This document shows, one piece after another, positions 33,351-46,148 of a stretch of DNA of 64,000 nt. Made by a program: the position numbers and the translations under genes. The first letter of the stretch is position 1, and the number at the start of each line of letters is the position of its first letter. Source of the stretch: Asterias rubens. Taxonomy: Eukaryota; Echinodermata; Asteroidea; Forcipulatida; Asteriidae. Under the pieces are notes generated by a model. That model worked only from the letters and a program-made list of their open reading frames with translations, made no database searches and was not told the DNA's origin. The stretch covers positions 9,564,002 through 9,628,001 of the forward strand of contig NC_047071.1 of the NCBI RefSeq assembly GCF_902459465.1, in the 5' to 3' direction.

Positions 33351-35091
33351 CAAACCAACTTAACTTTCATCTGGATTTTGGCATGTTATGGTCGGGGCAG
33401 AAATAACATTAATTAATTAATTCTATTGCACATGAGAAATGTATTATTATAGCCCCTGGATACTCCTCCTGAAGGCCAATTACTTTACAAGCTTGCTTGA
33501 ACATTCAAACTATACCCTTGAACCTCAACTTAAAGGGACACGTTGCCTTGGATCGGGCGAGTTGGTCTATGCAAAGCGTTTGAAACAGTTTGTTGTAATA
33601 GGCCTATGATTGGAAAGATTTTTAAAAGTTGACTATAATGATATCCACACCAAAATTAATGTTCATGAAACACATCATATTTTTTTTTTAATATAACAAT
33701 AACAGTATGTAAAACTTGAGTGCCCTTTTTAAATTTGCAGTGCGTCAGAAGGGAACCAGACAATGACTAGGCATCGTCAGAGGCATATTATCAATTTATA
33801 AAAATATCCATTTATAGAAAAAAAGAGGAGGAAATTATCAAGGGAAGGTATCCAGACCAGGACCTACAATATACCTAAAATTCACTTTAAATAAAGGACG
33901 ATGAGATTTTAAGTTGAATTTAACTTATCTTTTTTTTAGGGTTTTTAGTCCATTCTATGTTTTTTTATTTTCAATTGTTGTCCCTTCCTCTTATCGCTGC
34001 GGTGTTTTGTTGTGGGTGTAGTTTTTTGTTTTCAATAGTCTGGTTTTGCTTATGTTTTAATGATTTCTATTGTGTGATTTTAAAATGTTTAAGTGCAATC
34101 ACCTTTTTATATTGTATAATTATATATTTTTATCGTTGGCAGGGGTCTGGTTTTTACACATCTTTTGATGACAGTTTTATACTTTTGTTTTAACCTTGAC
34201 AGCCCCTGTACAACTTGTAACTATTGTGTATGTCTAAAGATTTAAAATAAAATAAACAACAAATCAAATATTAGAGAGAAGCAGATTTGGTTTATTTTTG
34301 CAAGTTGATCCCACTCAGGGTTCATGGAAATAACCCAGGGGAGCTGAAGGTTGGAATTGATGTTAATTTAGTATAGTCCAGCATGGGACACTTTTGGTAA
34401 TTACTCAAAATAACTATCAGCATAAAACCTTACTTGGTAACCATTTTCATTTTCCACATTAAACTGTCCATAACTTAATATTGCATTGGGCGACATGTGA
34501 CTCATTTTCACAGAGTGGGTCACAAATGCCCTTTTTATTTGAAGTATGTTATCTTATAATCTACTAGTCCATCAACCGTTTTAATGACTTTATAATTATT
34601 GTATATTTTGGTTCCTAATATTGTGGACACTGCTCTTATTAAAATAAGTACAGGAAAATCTAACAGTGCGTCAAATAAAAAGGCTGTTCAATAATGATTG
34701 TAAACAATATTACGGGAAAGCCACATATGAAGAAAGGGCTAAAACAAAAACATCCGTTTCTTCTTGCAACTCACACCTGTCATCGCCATGTTACAAACAG
34801 TGGACGCAAATGAAACATGCACAGACCAGTAGTGTTTCTAACCGCCCAAGGCAGGTTAACTGCTCATCATTTTAAGTTGAATGACACAAGTTTTTCAATA
34901 AACACACCCACGCAGTGAACTTTAGGACTCACTGCGTGGCCAATTCCATAAATTCTTTAATATAGCTTTCCTTTAACGATGGGGGTCAATGTATACATGT
35001 AAATGCTTCGTGCAAAAATTCCGCACATTATAAGCAAATCGGGCACAAAGTTGGTCTGGTGACCAGCCTCTTGCCTTGGGCCTTGCGCCTC
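33351..35091. other. intergenic, 3' flank of the GPCR gene
   Basis: There is no gene. It includes a partial TTAAAGGGACACGTTGCCTTG MITE end near 33532 and a truncated TTAAAGGCA-family copy at 34378-34450. The last few hundred bases may hold the GPCR 3' UTR. Confidence 0.35.
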
Positions 35092-36063
35092 TCAGGTCAA
35101 GATTGAAGAGTCGTCAACTCGTCGTGTACGGCGCCCGACCATCTCTTTCAACTGTTTCTGAAACCTTTCGTACATAAAGCAGTAAATGAACGGACTGATG
35201 CACAAGTTAATGACAACAATACCTCCCGTAACTCGATAAAAGATGTCTTCATAAAGGTTAGCAGGTTGATACATACCTAGGTTATACAGCAGGTAGTTGG
35301 TCTCAGTCGGGCTCCAGCAAATGAGGAAGAATATGGTTAGCAAAACTACTGTCTGTGTGACGTCACGATTGGCTCTAGAGAACGTCTCCTGAGCACTGGT
35401 GTTGTTGTTTTTGCCGTGAGCCTTTGCCCTCTGGCGGAGCTTCCAGATAATAAGAGAGTAGCAAAATACCATGATCGTCATCGGAACCACAAGCTCGTGC
35501 AGGAACACCAAGACGCCCGCAACGGCCTGGATCTCTGAGCTGAACCAGGACACATTGCAGCCGAGAGTCTCGCTGTCATAGAAACATACTATCAGGAGAT
35601 GGGCATTTTCTACCCAGCCCATCATCCACGTGGTCATCAAGACGAGTTTCAGCTTCCGTGGAGTGAAAACATTTCGATACCAAACGGGTCGGCAGATTGC
35701 GAGGTAACGCTCTATCGATATGGCGACCAGGTTCCACGTGGAGGCCACAAACATGCCGTACTGAGGCCATTCCGACCACCAGACGCGGCAGTAGAGCCGG
35801 CCGAGAAAACTGTCTGGCACGGCATCCATGTGGGCGAATCTCTCCACCAGGAACACACACGACCCGATGAGATCTAGACAGGATTGGTGGATGATTAGTT
35901 TGTTTGTGGTGGAGTTGAAAACTTTCCTGTAGCGAAGCATGACAAAGCAAACAAATCCATTGCCGAGTATGCCAATGCTGCTCATTGTGTAATAGAAAAA
36001 CAGCTGGCCGTCGAACGTGTTGGCAGAAGTTGAACTGGTAAAATTTACTGATTCCATCGTCAA
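35092..36063 (-). CDS. class A (rhodopsin-like) GPCR, intronless
   Basis: Single-exon frame of 323 residues with seven hydrophobic segments. Landmarks are a sequon near the N terminus (N7-F-T), GN in TM1 (N35), LD in TM2 (D64), the extracellular Cys pair C92/C169, and ERY at 118-120 in place of DRY. TM5 contains a Pro (P194), and CWSP lies in TM6 (249-252). TM7 has SPFIY at 290-294 where NPxxY is usual. The C-terminal tail is short and basic. It is probably a plasma-membrane peptide- or amine-type receptor; the ligand cannot be told from the sequence. Echinoderms have large lineage-specific sets of intronless rhodopsin-type receptors, and this may belong to one. The ATG at 36063 gives a normal-length N terminus. 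Confidence 0.9.
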   Translation of the reverse strand: MTMESVNFTSSTSANTFDGQLFFYYTMSSIGILGNGFVCFVMLRYRKVFNSTTNKLIIHQSCLDLIGSCVFLVERFAHMDAVPDSFLGRLYCRVWWSEWPQYGMFVASTWNLVAISIERYLAICRPVWYRNVFTPRKLKLVLMTTWMMGWVENAHLLIVCFYDSETLGCNVSWFSSEIQAVAGVLVFLHELVVPMTIMVFCYSLIIWKLRQRAKAHGKNNNTSAQETFSRANRDVTQTVVLLTIFFLICWSPTETNYLLYNLGMYQPANLYEDIFYRVTGGIVVINLCISPFIYCFMYERFQKQLKEMVGRRTRRVDDSSILT

Positions 36064-36850
36064 AATAATTTGATCGAATCAATATATTCTTTTCTCCAAA
36101 AAACTCCTTGATTTCTTGAGGCTAAAGTTCGAGGAAACACCACGAACCTCTTTCACTAATGAATTGAGGTGGTTTTGAAATAAAGCGGTACTGTGCAGCA
36201 ACTCGACGTTTCGATCAGTGCACTTGTTGGTGTTCAAGAAAAGCTCTTGAATCCGTGAGTTTGCTTTATGGAGTGTACATGTACATAGGAAGATCAAGGG
36301 TGTCTCTGTGTAGGAATTCTGCTTTCTACGATTGAGAATGCATTAGCTTGCACCAGAGATTAATGGTCACATCAAATGTCACCATGGCAACAGAAACATC
36401 AAGTTTAATTCCTAGAAAGAAAACAAAAGAAAACAAAAACTCACATGACTGTCATAATTATTGTGCTAATTACACATTGTTTCATTAGGCATGGGGTCAG
36501 TTATGTGAAAAACTCTGCAGCGAGGGACCTGTGCCCAACTTTAAAAGTTTATTTTCACAAAAATCTTGCTATGCACAGACATAATTATAATTGCTTTCCG
36601 GAACTTGGTTACATCAAGTTTACGACCATTGTTGTGACTGGTGCGTGACAAACAAAAAATTCAAGTTTGATGGTAAGGGCAAGGTCATTTATCCGCTGGA
36701 TTTTTTTACAGCATTGACTGGTCCGCTGTCTCAAGTGAAATCAACCGTTGAGTCGTACACACACGAGCCTTGGGCTCGTTTTAAACATCGCGCTCTTGCT
36801 ATGTCAAAATCAAATAGTTTGATTTCGACAAAAGTGCGGCATTGTGAAAT
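36064..36850. other. 5' flank of the GPCR gene, nothing else recognised
   Basis: This is presumed promoter or 5' UTR territory for the minus-strand GPCR. No repeat or exon can be named. Confidence 0.3.
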
Positions 36851-36853
36851 ATA

Positions 36854-36880
36854 GGGTGCGTTCGATAATTAGCTTCCCTG
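36854..36880 (+). repeat. solo GGGTGCGTTCG element terminus
   Basis: AGGGTGCGTTCGATAATTAG followed by CTTCCCTG matches the left end of the family at 3681 and 5605. The matching right end was not found. Confidence 0.5.
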
Positions 36881-36951
36881 TGTCAATCCCGGTCTGCCCG
36901 GGAGCAATTTGTTTTCGTACCGCACTTACACACATAACACGCTTAGGAAGT

Positions 36952-37375
36952 GTCGTGGCCGAGCGGTTATTAGAACCGAATTCAAACTCTGGTGTTTCAG
37001 ATCAGCAGAATGTGGGTTCGAATCCCCAGCCGTGACATTTTGCGTCCTTAAGCAAGATCATTAAACCGTGGCTTCATCCTTCGGACGGGACGTAAAGCCG
37101 TTGTTCCCATGCGTTGTGTAACGCATGTAAAAGACCCTAGTGCACTTTGCCGAAAAGAGAAGGGGTTCGCCCCGGTGTTCCTGGTTGTGGCTGCTGTATG
37201 TGCCGTTGCACCTTGTAAACCCTTATAAAGGATGCTACATAATTGGGTATCAGAGTTCATCACTTCAATAACCTAATCTCCCTGAAGGTTTGTATAATAA
37301 TTATACTCAGCGCCTTGAGTACCTTGTTTAGTAGATTCGTGCGCTTTATGAGACCTCGATATTATTATTATTTAT
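36952..37375 (+). mobile_element. tRNA-Leu-derived SINE, near full length
   Basis: The tRNA-like head at 36952-37037 has an A box (TGGCCGAGCGGTT), a Leu-type anticodon loop TTCAAAC and a B box (GGTTCGAATCC), with acceptor-stem pairing GTCGTGG / CCGTGAC. The body includes GACGGGACGTAAAGCCGTTG, and the tail GCGCCTTGAGTACCTTGTTT ends in an ATTATTATTATTT run. Further copies lie at 56080, 60470 and 63178. Confidence 0.75.
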
Positions 37376-37640
37376 TATGAGACTTGCTTTCCATTCCCAG
37401 GTGAATATAATGTTTAATTATTTATAATAACAACTGTCCTTAATTTGTTTGGTTTGGGGGGGGGGGGGTGTTCCCTGTCCAAAAGGCATAGTCACTTAAG
37501 GTAATTTACCGTTTTAGGCAATCTCCAACAGGAACAAAGCACCGTCAACAAAACCCACTTAGGAAAACACAAGACTTGTAATCTCAGCAGCATGCAGACA
37601 CTGATACTATGACAATGTTTATTCAATCGAAGGACATAAG

Positions 37641-37739
37641 CCGGTGTGGCGGTTTCCACTTTCCGCCGTGTTCAGTTTTCCGAATGACCAAATAAGGTAA
37701 CATTACGTCATGCGCCATTACGTGAAACCGCCACACCGG
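37641..37739. mobile_element. 99-bp MITE with CCGGTGTGGCGGTTTC ends
   Basis: Perfect 16-bp inverted ends CCGGTGTGGCGGTTTC / GAAACCGCCACACCGG around a non-coding centre. Confidence 0.65.
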
Positions 37740-38648
37740 AACGGTCACGTATACAGGGCACGAGCCCGCTTAGAACAGTTTGCCGCTTATACTCATAATT
37801 ATGCTTAAAACTATGACCCCTTTTGAACCCCAGTAGTCAGCCATGTCATTTGACTATAATAATAATTCGTTGTACGCGTTAGTTGTTAATTAATTTCGCA
37901 CATGGATAAGTCATAACTGAAATGGTTAGGCCTATTTGTAAGCAGGATAATTTACTCAGAAAAGAACATACTGACCGTTGCTTTGCCCCAATGTAGGATT
38001 TGTATCGGCTGTGGATGATGAAATAAGTCACAAAACGATAGTATGACCAAGTTCAAGACGACTACTTTGTATAAACAGCTGATGATAACCGAAGAAACAA
38101 AAGACTGACAGTTGCTATGAGGTCTGATGAAGTTGGAGTAAAGATGAGATGCCTTGAAGAAGACTGATGATCAATAATCTTAACTTGAAGATTACAACTG
38201 TGTTCTGTCGGCTACTTACAACCTCGACACCCACAAGAAACTCGAAGAGTTTCGATGAGGCTCGAGACAGAACCAAAATCTTTAAGATGACGACTGAGAA
38301 TTACGCAAAGACTTAAAGAAACAGACTGAAACCAACGGTGACTGCCGTTAGAGAATGCAGTGCAGTAGACTGGTTATCCACTTACGATAAAGACAGGTTT
38401 AATACTTTTCCGACAGAGCATGTAATTTAATTGGATACAATGATGTCATTGGATACAACAATCAATAACGTAAACTGTACATGTCTGTGTCTTGATTGGT
38501 GGAGGTGAGGTGGGTGCAGCTGACAAACGGACCAATCAAAACACAGATATGAAAAGCTTGCTTTCGGTCGTCTGTATGCAGTGTCAAATTTTTAAATTAT
38601 GTACAGTATATGTAAATGCACTTGCATGATGTAGGTTTTAAGTGTGTA

Positions 38649-38690
38649 ACTCCATGTAATGGGACTACATTCAGTCCCATTACATGGAGT
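38649..38690. repeat. perfect hairpin ACTCCATGTAATGGGACT
   Basis: An 18-bp arm and its exact complement are separated by six bases. It lies inside a dispersed repeat and has no poly-T tract that would suggest a terminator. Confidence 0.55.
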
Positions 38691-39670
38691 GTAGATGATT
38701 GTAGATGAAAGGTGATTATGGACGGGGATTGACCAAGGCTACATGCACATCTCTGGCGCTATTATTATTATTATTATTTATTCACGAACCTCGGAAGTGT
38801 GACGTCAGATGTTCAGGCTTTAACGCTGAATATGTCTGAGAAAGAGAGGAACATCAACGACGAGTTTACGTCAGAGCTTGCAGAGCGGCTCCTCAACAGA
38901 CTTGATTCAAGTCCCGTTCTCATGCAAGAGGTCTCCATATCCGCCGGCAAGACGTAGCTATAGCGGTCCCGAGTCTTGAGTCAAGTCTACTCCTCAACAA
39001 GACAATAGACCATTGTAAGCTACTCTGTTGATACAACGAAGTGGATTTTATATCAGACTAAAAAGGAACTTGGCGAGAGGCAATGGCCTCTCGTGCGAGA
39101 GGTTTCCATATCCGCCGTCAAGATGTAGCTATAGCGGTCCTGTGTCTTGAGTCAAGTCTACTCCTAAACAAGACAATGGACCGACTTCAATCTAAAAGAG
39201 TTGTCCTTCATATGGCTCTTGAAAGGGGCTGCTTTTCACTCTTTTACATTAAGAGAGTACATTTCTACAAAAAGATATAACATTATCTGAGACCCAATTA
39301 TAAGGTGCTACGGTGCATTCAACAGCCACTGCCTGTGAATCTCTTCTGTTTTCGATAAGTGTACTTGATTCTTTTCAGCACATGGGACCAACGGCTTTAC
39401 GTCCCATCCGAAGGACGAAGCAATGGTTAAGTGCCTTGCTTAATAACACACGTGTTACGACTGGGACTCGAACCATGGTGGAAACAATACTGTGACACTT
39501 ATCAGGTTTGGGTAAATTATTGTCTGTATACACCCAAAACAAACAGTGCGCTCTCTATGGTGTCCACCATACCTAAACAAGGCTAATGGGTACGTGGTGC
39601 TATTTTTTGGGATTATTGATTTCTGTCACATCACGTTTTTCAACCCTCAAATTCGTATTAGTGGATTGAT

Positions 39671-42600
39671 ATGGGCGGCCAAAAGGGCCAAAACTAATAA
39701 ATTTATAAACTAAAGGACAAAACAATAATCAAAGAAAGAAACTGTTCAACAAACACCAAGTAGAAACTAAGGTAACAAAACTCAACAACAATCAAAGAAA
39801 ATTGTTTTCAAACAATGAACAATTCCCCAATCAAGCTTTAAAGCGCAACAACAATCAAACACTTGTTTTTTAACAAGAAGTACTCTGAATCAAACTAATA
39901 AAACAAAACGCAATCAAAAATAAAATAAAAACAAAACAAAAACCGCCAAACGCTTAAAGAATGAATCCTTACAAAAAACAAACACAGACACTAAAACGTC
40001 AAATCGGGACGAATACTAACACAGTAAAAATAAAGAGAAATCATCAATCGGCTATCGTTGAAAACGAAAATCAAACTAACTATTACAAAATGTTGAGGGC
40101 GGTTGTCAAAGCTAAGGACAAAATGCAAACCGTATCAGTCTCCTGAGCATGTAATCAACATTTACGACAAACTAAGGACTGACTGAAAATCATCGTTGGT
40201 GGCGTATGTACATGTACAGTTGTGACTTTTGTTGTAGGGCCCCGGGTATAGACGATGTGAACTGTGTCGTCACATGTTTACAAAACAGCCACAGAGTCTG
40301 GACTTCCTGCAGGCGCATTGTACCATAGAGTATGATTGTACACAGATCAACTGAAGAAAATAACAAATCTTATGTTTTATGGAGATTGCATTGTCTGATT
40401 TTTCTCAACTTTTGATATGAAGAAAGGGGGCACATCTTAAAAACTGTACAGGTTGCTTTTGTAAATTTTGAATTTATGTGAAAATTACAAAATTTAATTT
40501 TTCCCATAGCCTGTGTGTAGTATGCCCCCTCCAGGAAACGCTTTAGCATGTACAAGGTCACCATGTAAACAAAGGTAGCATGGTCTATTGCAAGGCTGTG
40601 ATGTGGTATAATCATGGGAAATGGTTTAGTTCTGATAACACGAGACCATGACGAGACCAAGTGTGACGACCACTAAATGTGTTTTGATGCCATCGCAGAT
40701 AATAAATATTAATGTGACGATGTAACGCAGGAAATAATGTTCTTGAATGCTAATTCTCCACCAGAGTGAATGTTGGGCAGAGCTTATAATAGGGTTTTGG
40801 TAGTGGGGGAACTCTAAATTTAGAAATGATATAAGATTGGTGACACCTAGATTCTAGAAGTGAGATGATGTAATGTTCAACGGGGGGTTAAGGGTGGGAG
40901 GTCAGGAATGTTAGGGGGGGGGGGGCTAATACTGGACATGGGCTTACAGAGGATATGGGCCACCTGTTGAAGTGTGAACAACCATAGAGAAAGGACAATG
41001 GAACGATTTGAGAATTCTACTCTAGAGATAAAATAGTGGGAAATCATCCTTACCCAGTGGCTTGGGAAAGTGCTTTTGTTTTTTGTGTAAAATTGGGGTT
41101 GAGACTTGTCATGATTTGTGCCACTTGTTATATGGATGTTTACAAATACTGCTGGGAATTCTTCCTCACATTACATTTATCTGGGGGAATGAAATTGCCC
41201 TATTTTTAAGTTGTTAAAGTGAAATTATACAACTTACCGTTAATCATCAAAAAGAGCAATAGTCATAAAATCAATAAACTACGCAAATTTGTGCAAGTAA
41301 AATGTATCACGATAAAAGTGACAAAATGGAATTGTGAGATCATCAATCACAGTTCAAGAAGTCCAACCGAAGTTGTACATAATATATGAATTAACAGAAG
41401 TATAGTGAAAATTACAATACAGTTTTAGAAAAAGCAAACATTTATGGAAAGACAATTTTTAAGAACAACTAGTTAGTTCCATGTGATAATTATTATTTAA
41501 AAACCGCCAGCCAGTTTGTTGCTGACTGCAGGATTACTGCTCATCCAGTTTGTTGATTCAACCCTAGCTCTACGATTCAACCTAGGAGGTAGAAATAGTT
41601 CAACAAGGATGTCAATATAAAAACACCCTCGAGCTGAAAAAGAAGGGGGATACATTCCGAGTTTTTTTAGACAAAACACGGGAAAACTTAATGGAGCTAA
41701 TTACCCGTATGCATTGGAAATCTTGTTATAGCGTGGCAAGATCCAAGTGACATTAATTTTTTGCGATGTTTTTTTAGTTGTTCTTAAAAATTGTCTTTCC
41801 ATAAATGTTTGCTTTTTCTAAAACTGTATTGTAATTTTCACTATACTTCTGTTAATTCATATATTATGTACAACTTCGGTTGGACTTCTTGAACTGTGAT
41901 TGATGATCTCACAATTCCATTTTGTCACTTTTATCGTGATACATTTTACTTGCACAAATTTGCGTAGTTTATTGATTTTATGACTATTGCTCTTTTTGAT
42001 GATTAACGGTAAGTTGTATAATTTCACTTTAACAACTTAAAAATAGGGCAATTTCATTCCCCCAGATAAATGTAATGTGAGGAAGAATTCCCAGCAGTAT
42101 TTGTAAACATCCATATAACAAGTGGCACAAATCATGACAAGTCTCAACCCCAATTTTACACAAAAAACAAAAGCACTTTCCCAAGCCACTGGGTAAGGAT
42201 GATTTCCCACTATTTTATCTCTAGAGTAGAATTCTCAAATCGTTCCATTGTCCTTTCTCTATGGTTGTTCACACTTCAACAGGTGGCCCATATCCTCTGT
42301 AAGCCCATGTCCAGTATTAGCCCCCCCCCCTAACATTCCTGACCTCCCACCCTTAATCCCCCGTTGAACATTACATCATCTCACTTCTAGAATCTAGGTG
42401 TCACCAATCTTATATCATTTCTAAATTTAGAGTTCCCCCACTACCAAAACCCTATTATAAGCTCTGCCCAACATTCACTCTGGTGGAGAATTAGCATTCA
42501 AGAACATTATTTCCTGCGTTACATCGTCACATTAATATTTATTATCTGCGATGGCATCAAAACACATTTAGTGGTCGTCACACTTGGTCTCGTCATGGTC

Positions 42601-43574
42601 TCGTGTTATCAGAACTAAACCATTTCCCATGATTATACCACATCACAGCCTTGCAATAGACCATGCTACCTTTGTTTACATGGTGACCTTGTACATGCTA
42701 AAGCGTTTCCTGGAGGGGGCATACTACACACAGGCTATGGGAAAAATTAAATTTTGTAATTTTCACATAAATTCAAAATTTACAAAAGCAACCTGTACAG
42801 TTTTTAAGATGTGCCCCCTTTCTTCATATCAAAAGTTGAGAAAAATCAGACAATGCAATCTCCATAAAACATAAGATTTGTTATTTTCTTCAGTTGATCT
42901 GTGTACAATCATACTCTATGGTACAATGCGCCTGCAGGAAGTCCAGACTCTGTGGCTGTTTTGTAAACATGTGACGACACAGTTCACATCGTCTATACCC
43001 GGGGCCCTACAACAAAAGTCACAACTGTACATGTACATACGCCACCAACGATGATTTTCAGTCAGTCCTTAGTTTGTCGTAAATGTTGATTACATGCTCA
43101 GGAGACTGATACGGTTTGCATTTTGTCCTTAGCTTTGACAACCGCCCTCAACATTTTGTAATAGTTAGTTTGATTTTCGTTTTCAACGATAGCCGATTGA
43201 TGATTTCTCTTTATTTTTACTGTGTTAGTATTCGTCCCGATTTGACGTTTTAGTGTCTGTGTTTGTTTTTTGTAAGGATTCATTCTTTAAGCGTTTGGCG
43301 GTTTTTGTTTTGTTTTTATTTTATTTTTGATTGCGTTTTGTTTTATTAGTTTGATTCAGAGTACTTCTTGTTAAAAAACAAGTGTTTGATTGTTGTTGCG
43401 CTTTAAAGCTTGATTGGGGAATTGTTCATTGTTTGAAAACAATTTTCTTTGATTGTTGTTGAGTTTTGTTACCTTAGTTTCTACTTGGTGTTTGTTGAAC
43501 AGTTTCTTTCTTTGATTATTGTTTTGTCCTTTAGTTTATAAATTTATTAGTTTTGGCCCTTTTGGCCGCCCATA
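39671..43574. mobile_element. 3.9-kb near-perfect palindrome, possible giant fold-back transposon
   Basis: The arms 39671-41471 and 41775-43573 are inverted copies over about 1.8 kb. The positions of matching features sum to a constant 83244, shifting to 83246 inside a G run of 12 versus 10. I saw only isolated differences. The same 61- and 96-codon frames therefore occur twice, on opposite strands. The spacer 41472-41774 is unique. The ends ATGGGCGGCC / GGCCGCCCAT are flanked by GATTGAT on both sides (39664-39670, 43575-43581), a candidate target duplication. No transposase is recognised. An assembly artefact is an alternative, but the flanking repeat argues against it. Confidence 0.7.
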
Positions 43575-43581
43575 GATTGAT

Positions 43582-44950
43582 CACAGTAAAAAATAACAAT
43601 GTTATAAAGTAAAATAAAATACTAGTCAAAAACCGATTACACATCGAAAAAAAAAAATCAAACAATAATGAAATTTCAGACAGAAGTAATTCAAGGGATG
43701 TTTTACCTATCATATCTTTTTTTTCAAATTCTGTAATTACTCCTTTAAGAGAACATCAATAAATTTTATAGGCCTTACCCAGTCCTCCATCATCCGACTC
43801 AAAGTGACAAAATTGTGAAATTTACGCCCACTGTTATGCTCAAAACGTGCCGATTGCACTAACAAACCGATCTTATTTTGTTTCAACGCTACATTTTAAA
43901 TCCTGATAAATTAGGCATACACACGTGCTTCGTTACTTAGCGCCAAAACAAACCTTGTGTCGCATGGATTTTATAAGATTTGCATGACGTTACCTTGGCA
44001 ACGATGTCTTTAGTATCGAGCGGTTTGTGTACTGTACTATATCTCTGATGTTTAAATGCACTGGACACATGACTTCTCGGGTTGTGTAATATCCCGACAT
44101 GTACAAAATAACAAACCTGTGGACATTTTGGCGCAAAATGGTCATCGAATTAGTATGAAGAGAATAATGAAGTGTGCTTTGAGAAGCGTAATAAACAACT
44201 TCAAAAGTGAAAAAAGAAATGAGTGAGAAATTACTTCTTTTCTCAAAATCTAAGTTACTTGTGAGGGGGACGCAATGTGGTGCAGCAGACTAAATACTCG
44301 CGCCAGTTAATTTCATTGTACTTGCTATTATGTGCGTGTACTCAGGAATTTTGAATTTGCCGCCAATCATCGTGTGTTGCCGTCAATTGTCGCTGACGAA
44401 TCCGCTAGCGACCGCAGACGGCCGCAAATATCAGTCACTGTCCGTCGGCGAACTTTAACCATGTTGAATATTTTGTGACGGCAGAAAAAATTCGTTGTGA
44501 CTCCCTCCAGATTTCGTTGGAGAAAGCAACCCTCATTTCGTGACGCAACTGTCAGTCGCTTGACGTTTCCATGCCGTGCGATTCTGTCTCTAGTCGTTTT
44601 GAGGTCGTAACAATTTCGTTGGTAGTCGTTGCCTGAATGGGTGAACTCGACTATACGACCCGCTCACACTAGTTTTGGTGTTGGCCATTGAGTCCCGTCA
44701 TCGTCACAGCAACCCACCGTCAGCTGCCGTTCCTTGCAGTCAGCCAATCCACTGCCAGCCGTCTGATATGTTCATTGTTGCCGGGCTCCGTCGAGTTTTT
44801 CCCCTTTTGCCGTCGCTTTGCCGCCGCTTTGCCGCCGCTTTGCCGCCAACTACAAATTTAGTTAAAGCTGCAAACAAATTAATGTATTTTGTGAGTACAC
44901 CATGCATATGAAGCAAAACAAATTAGACACACACATGATTTCCCCCCGGC
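43582..44950. other. intergenic, repeat fragments
   Basis: There is no gene. A degenerate TTAAAGGCA-family fragment lies at about 44052-44300. The stretch 44350-44860 is rich in GCCGTC/TTGCCGCC motifs, including three tandem GCTTTGCCGCC units at 44814-44846. Confidence 0.4.
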
Positions 44951-44959
44951 CGAGTACAA

Positions 44960-45343
44960 TAAAGGCAGTGGACACTATTGGTAATTACTCAAAATAATTA
45001 TCATCACAAAACCTTTCATGATTACGAGTAATGTGGAGAGGTTGATGGTATAAAACACTGTAAGAAACGGCTCCCTCTGAAGTGACGTAGGTTTCGAGAA
45101 AGAAGTAATTTTCCACAAATTTGATTTCGAGACCTCCAGTTTAGAATTTGAGGTCTCGAAATCAAGCATCAGAAAGCACACAACTTCGTGTGACAAGGGT
45201 GTTTTTATTTCATTATTATCTCGCAAATTCGACGACCGATTGAGCTCCAATTTTCACAGCTTTGTTTATTTATGCATATGTTGAGATACACTAAGAAAGA
45301 AGACTGGTCTTTGACAATAACCAATAGTGTCCACTGTCTTTAA
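44960..45343. mobile_element. TTAAAGGCA-family MITE copy
   Basis: ATAAAGGCAGTGGACACTAT at the left and AGTGTCCACTGTCTTTAA at the right, with an intact internal hairpin. Confidence 0.75.
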
Positions 45344-45607
45344 CGAAGGCATTCAGATGGTGATCTCATTCGGGTTAAAGTCTGGTCAGTCTAAGCCAAA
45401 TATGGCTTGACCTAGACAAAATTCCAACAGAAATTATTTCTTTTTGCAAGTGTCTCCTGAAACCCTCTAAAACAACATATCTAAAAAGTAGAAAAAAGTA
45501 GGCAGGGGAAATATGCATAATTTGCCTCAATTTAAAATTACCGCTTTCCCCCTAAAACACTTACGCACACCCTATACAAAGTAACTATTTTATTATTTTC
45601 TCATGGT

Positions 45608-45962
45608 TATTGTCAAAGACTAGTCTTCACAGTTAGTCTATCTCAACATATGCATAAAATAACAAACCTGTGAAAATTTGAGCTCAATCGGTCGTTGCAA
45701 TTGCGAGATATTAATTAATGAATGAAAAAACACCCTTGTCGCACCATGGTCACACGAAGTTGTTTGCTTTCAGATGCTTGATTTCGAGACCTCAAATTCG
45801 AAATCTGAGGTCTCAAAATCAAATTCGTGGAAAATTACTTCTTTTTCGAAAACTAACTTTAGAGGAAGCTGTTTCTCACAATGTTTTATACTTTCGACCT
45901 CTCCCCATTACCTGAATCAAGAAGTATTTTGAGTAATTACCAATAGCGTCCACTGCCTATAA
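45608..45962. mobile_element. TTAAAGGCA-family MITE copy, left end lost
   Basis: It begins within the family at ATTGTCAAAGACTAGTC and ends GCGTCCACTGCCTATAA. Confidence 0.65.
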
Positions 45963-46148
45963 TTAATCTGTCTTACTTTTTCTAACAAAAGCAAATTAAC
46001 GTGTATTTAATATTCATATTACAGTGAAGATGATCGCATGACACATTTTAATAAGAAACAAAAGAGCAAACAAATTAACTTTTATATAGTGTGTGTTATT
46101 TAACAATGCATGCAAGCTCGTACCTTTTACAATCTTTACGAAACCGTT

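Larger units (their letters stand above)
37376..39670. other. intergenic with dispersed repeats
   Basis: There is no gene. G run at 37447-37459. A ~100-bp direct repeat (CATATCCGCCG(G/T)CAAGA(C/T)GT ... GAGTCAAGTCTACTCCT) lies at 38936-39005 and 39106-39175. A reverse SINE fragment lies near 39380-39430 (GGCTTTACGTCCCATCCGAA). CGGAAGTGTGACGTCAGATG near 38795 is shared with 21965. Confidence 0.45.

Noticed and set aside
36952-37037. Functional tRNA-Leu gene
   Set aside because: Boxes and folding are tRNA-like, but the sequence is followed by a SINE body and recurs at 56080, 60462 and 63178, so it is a SINE head.
39961-40146. 61-codon frame conserved at 39961-40146 and 43098-43283
   Set aside because: The identity is explained by the palindrome arms; the product is low-complexity and shows no domain.
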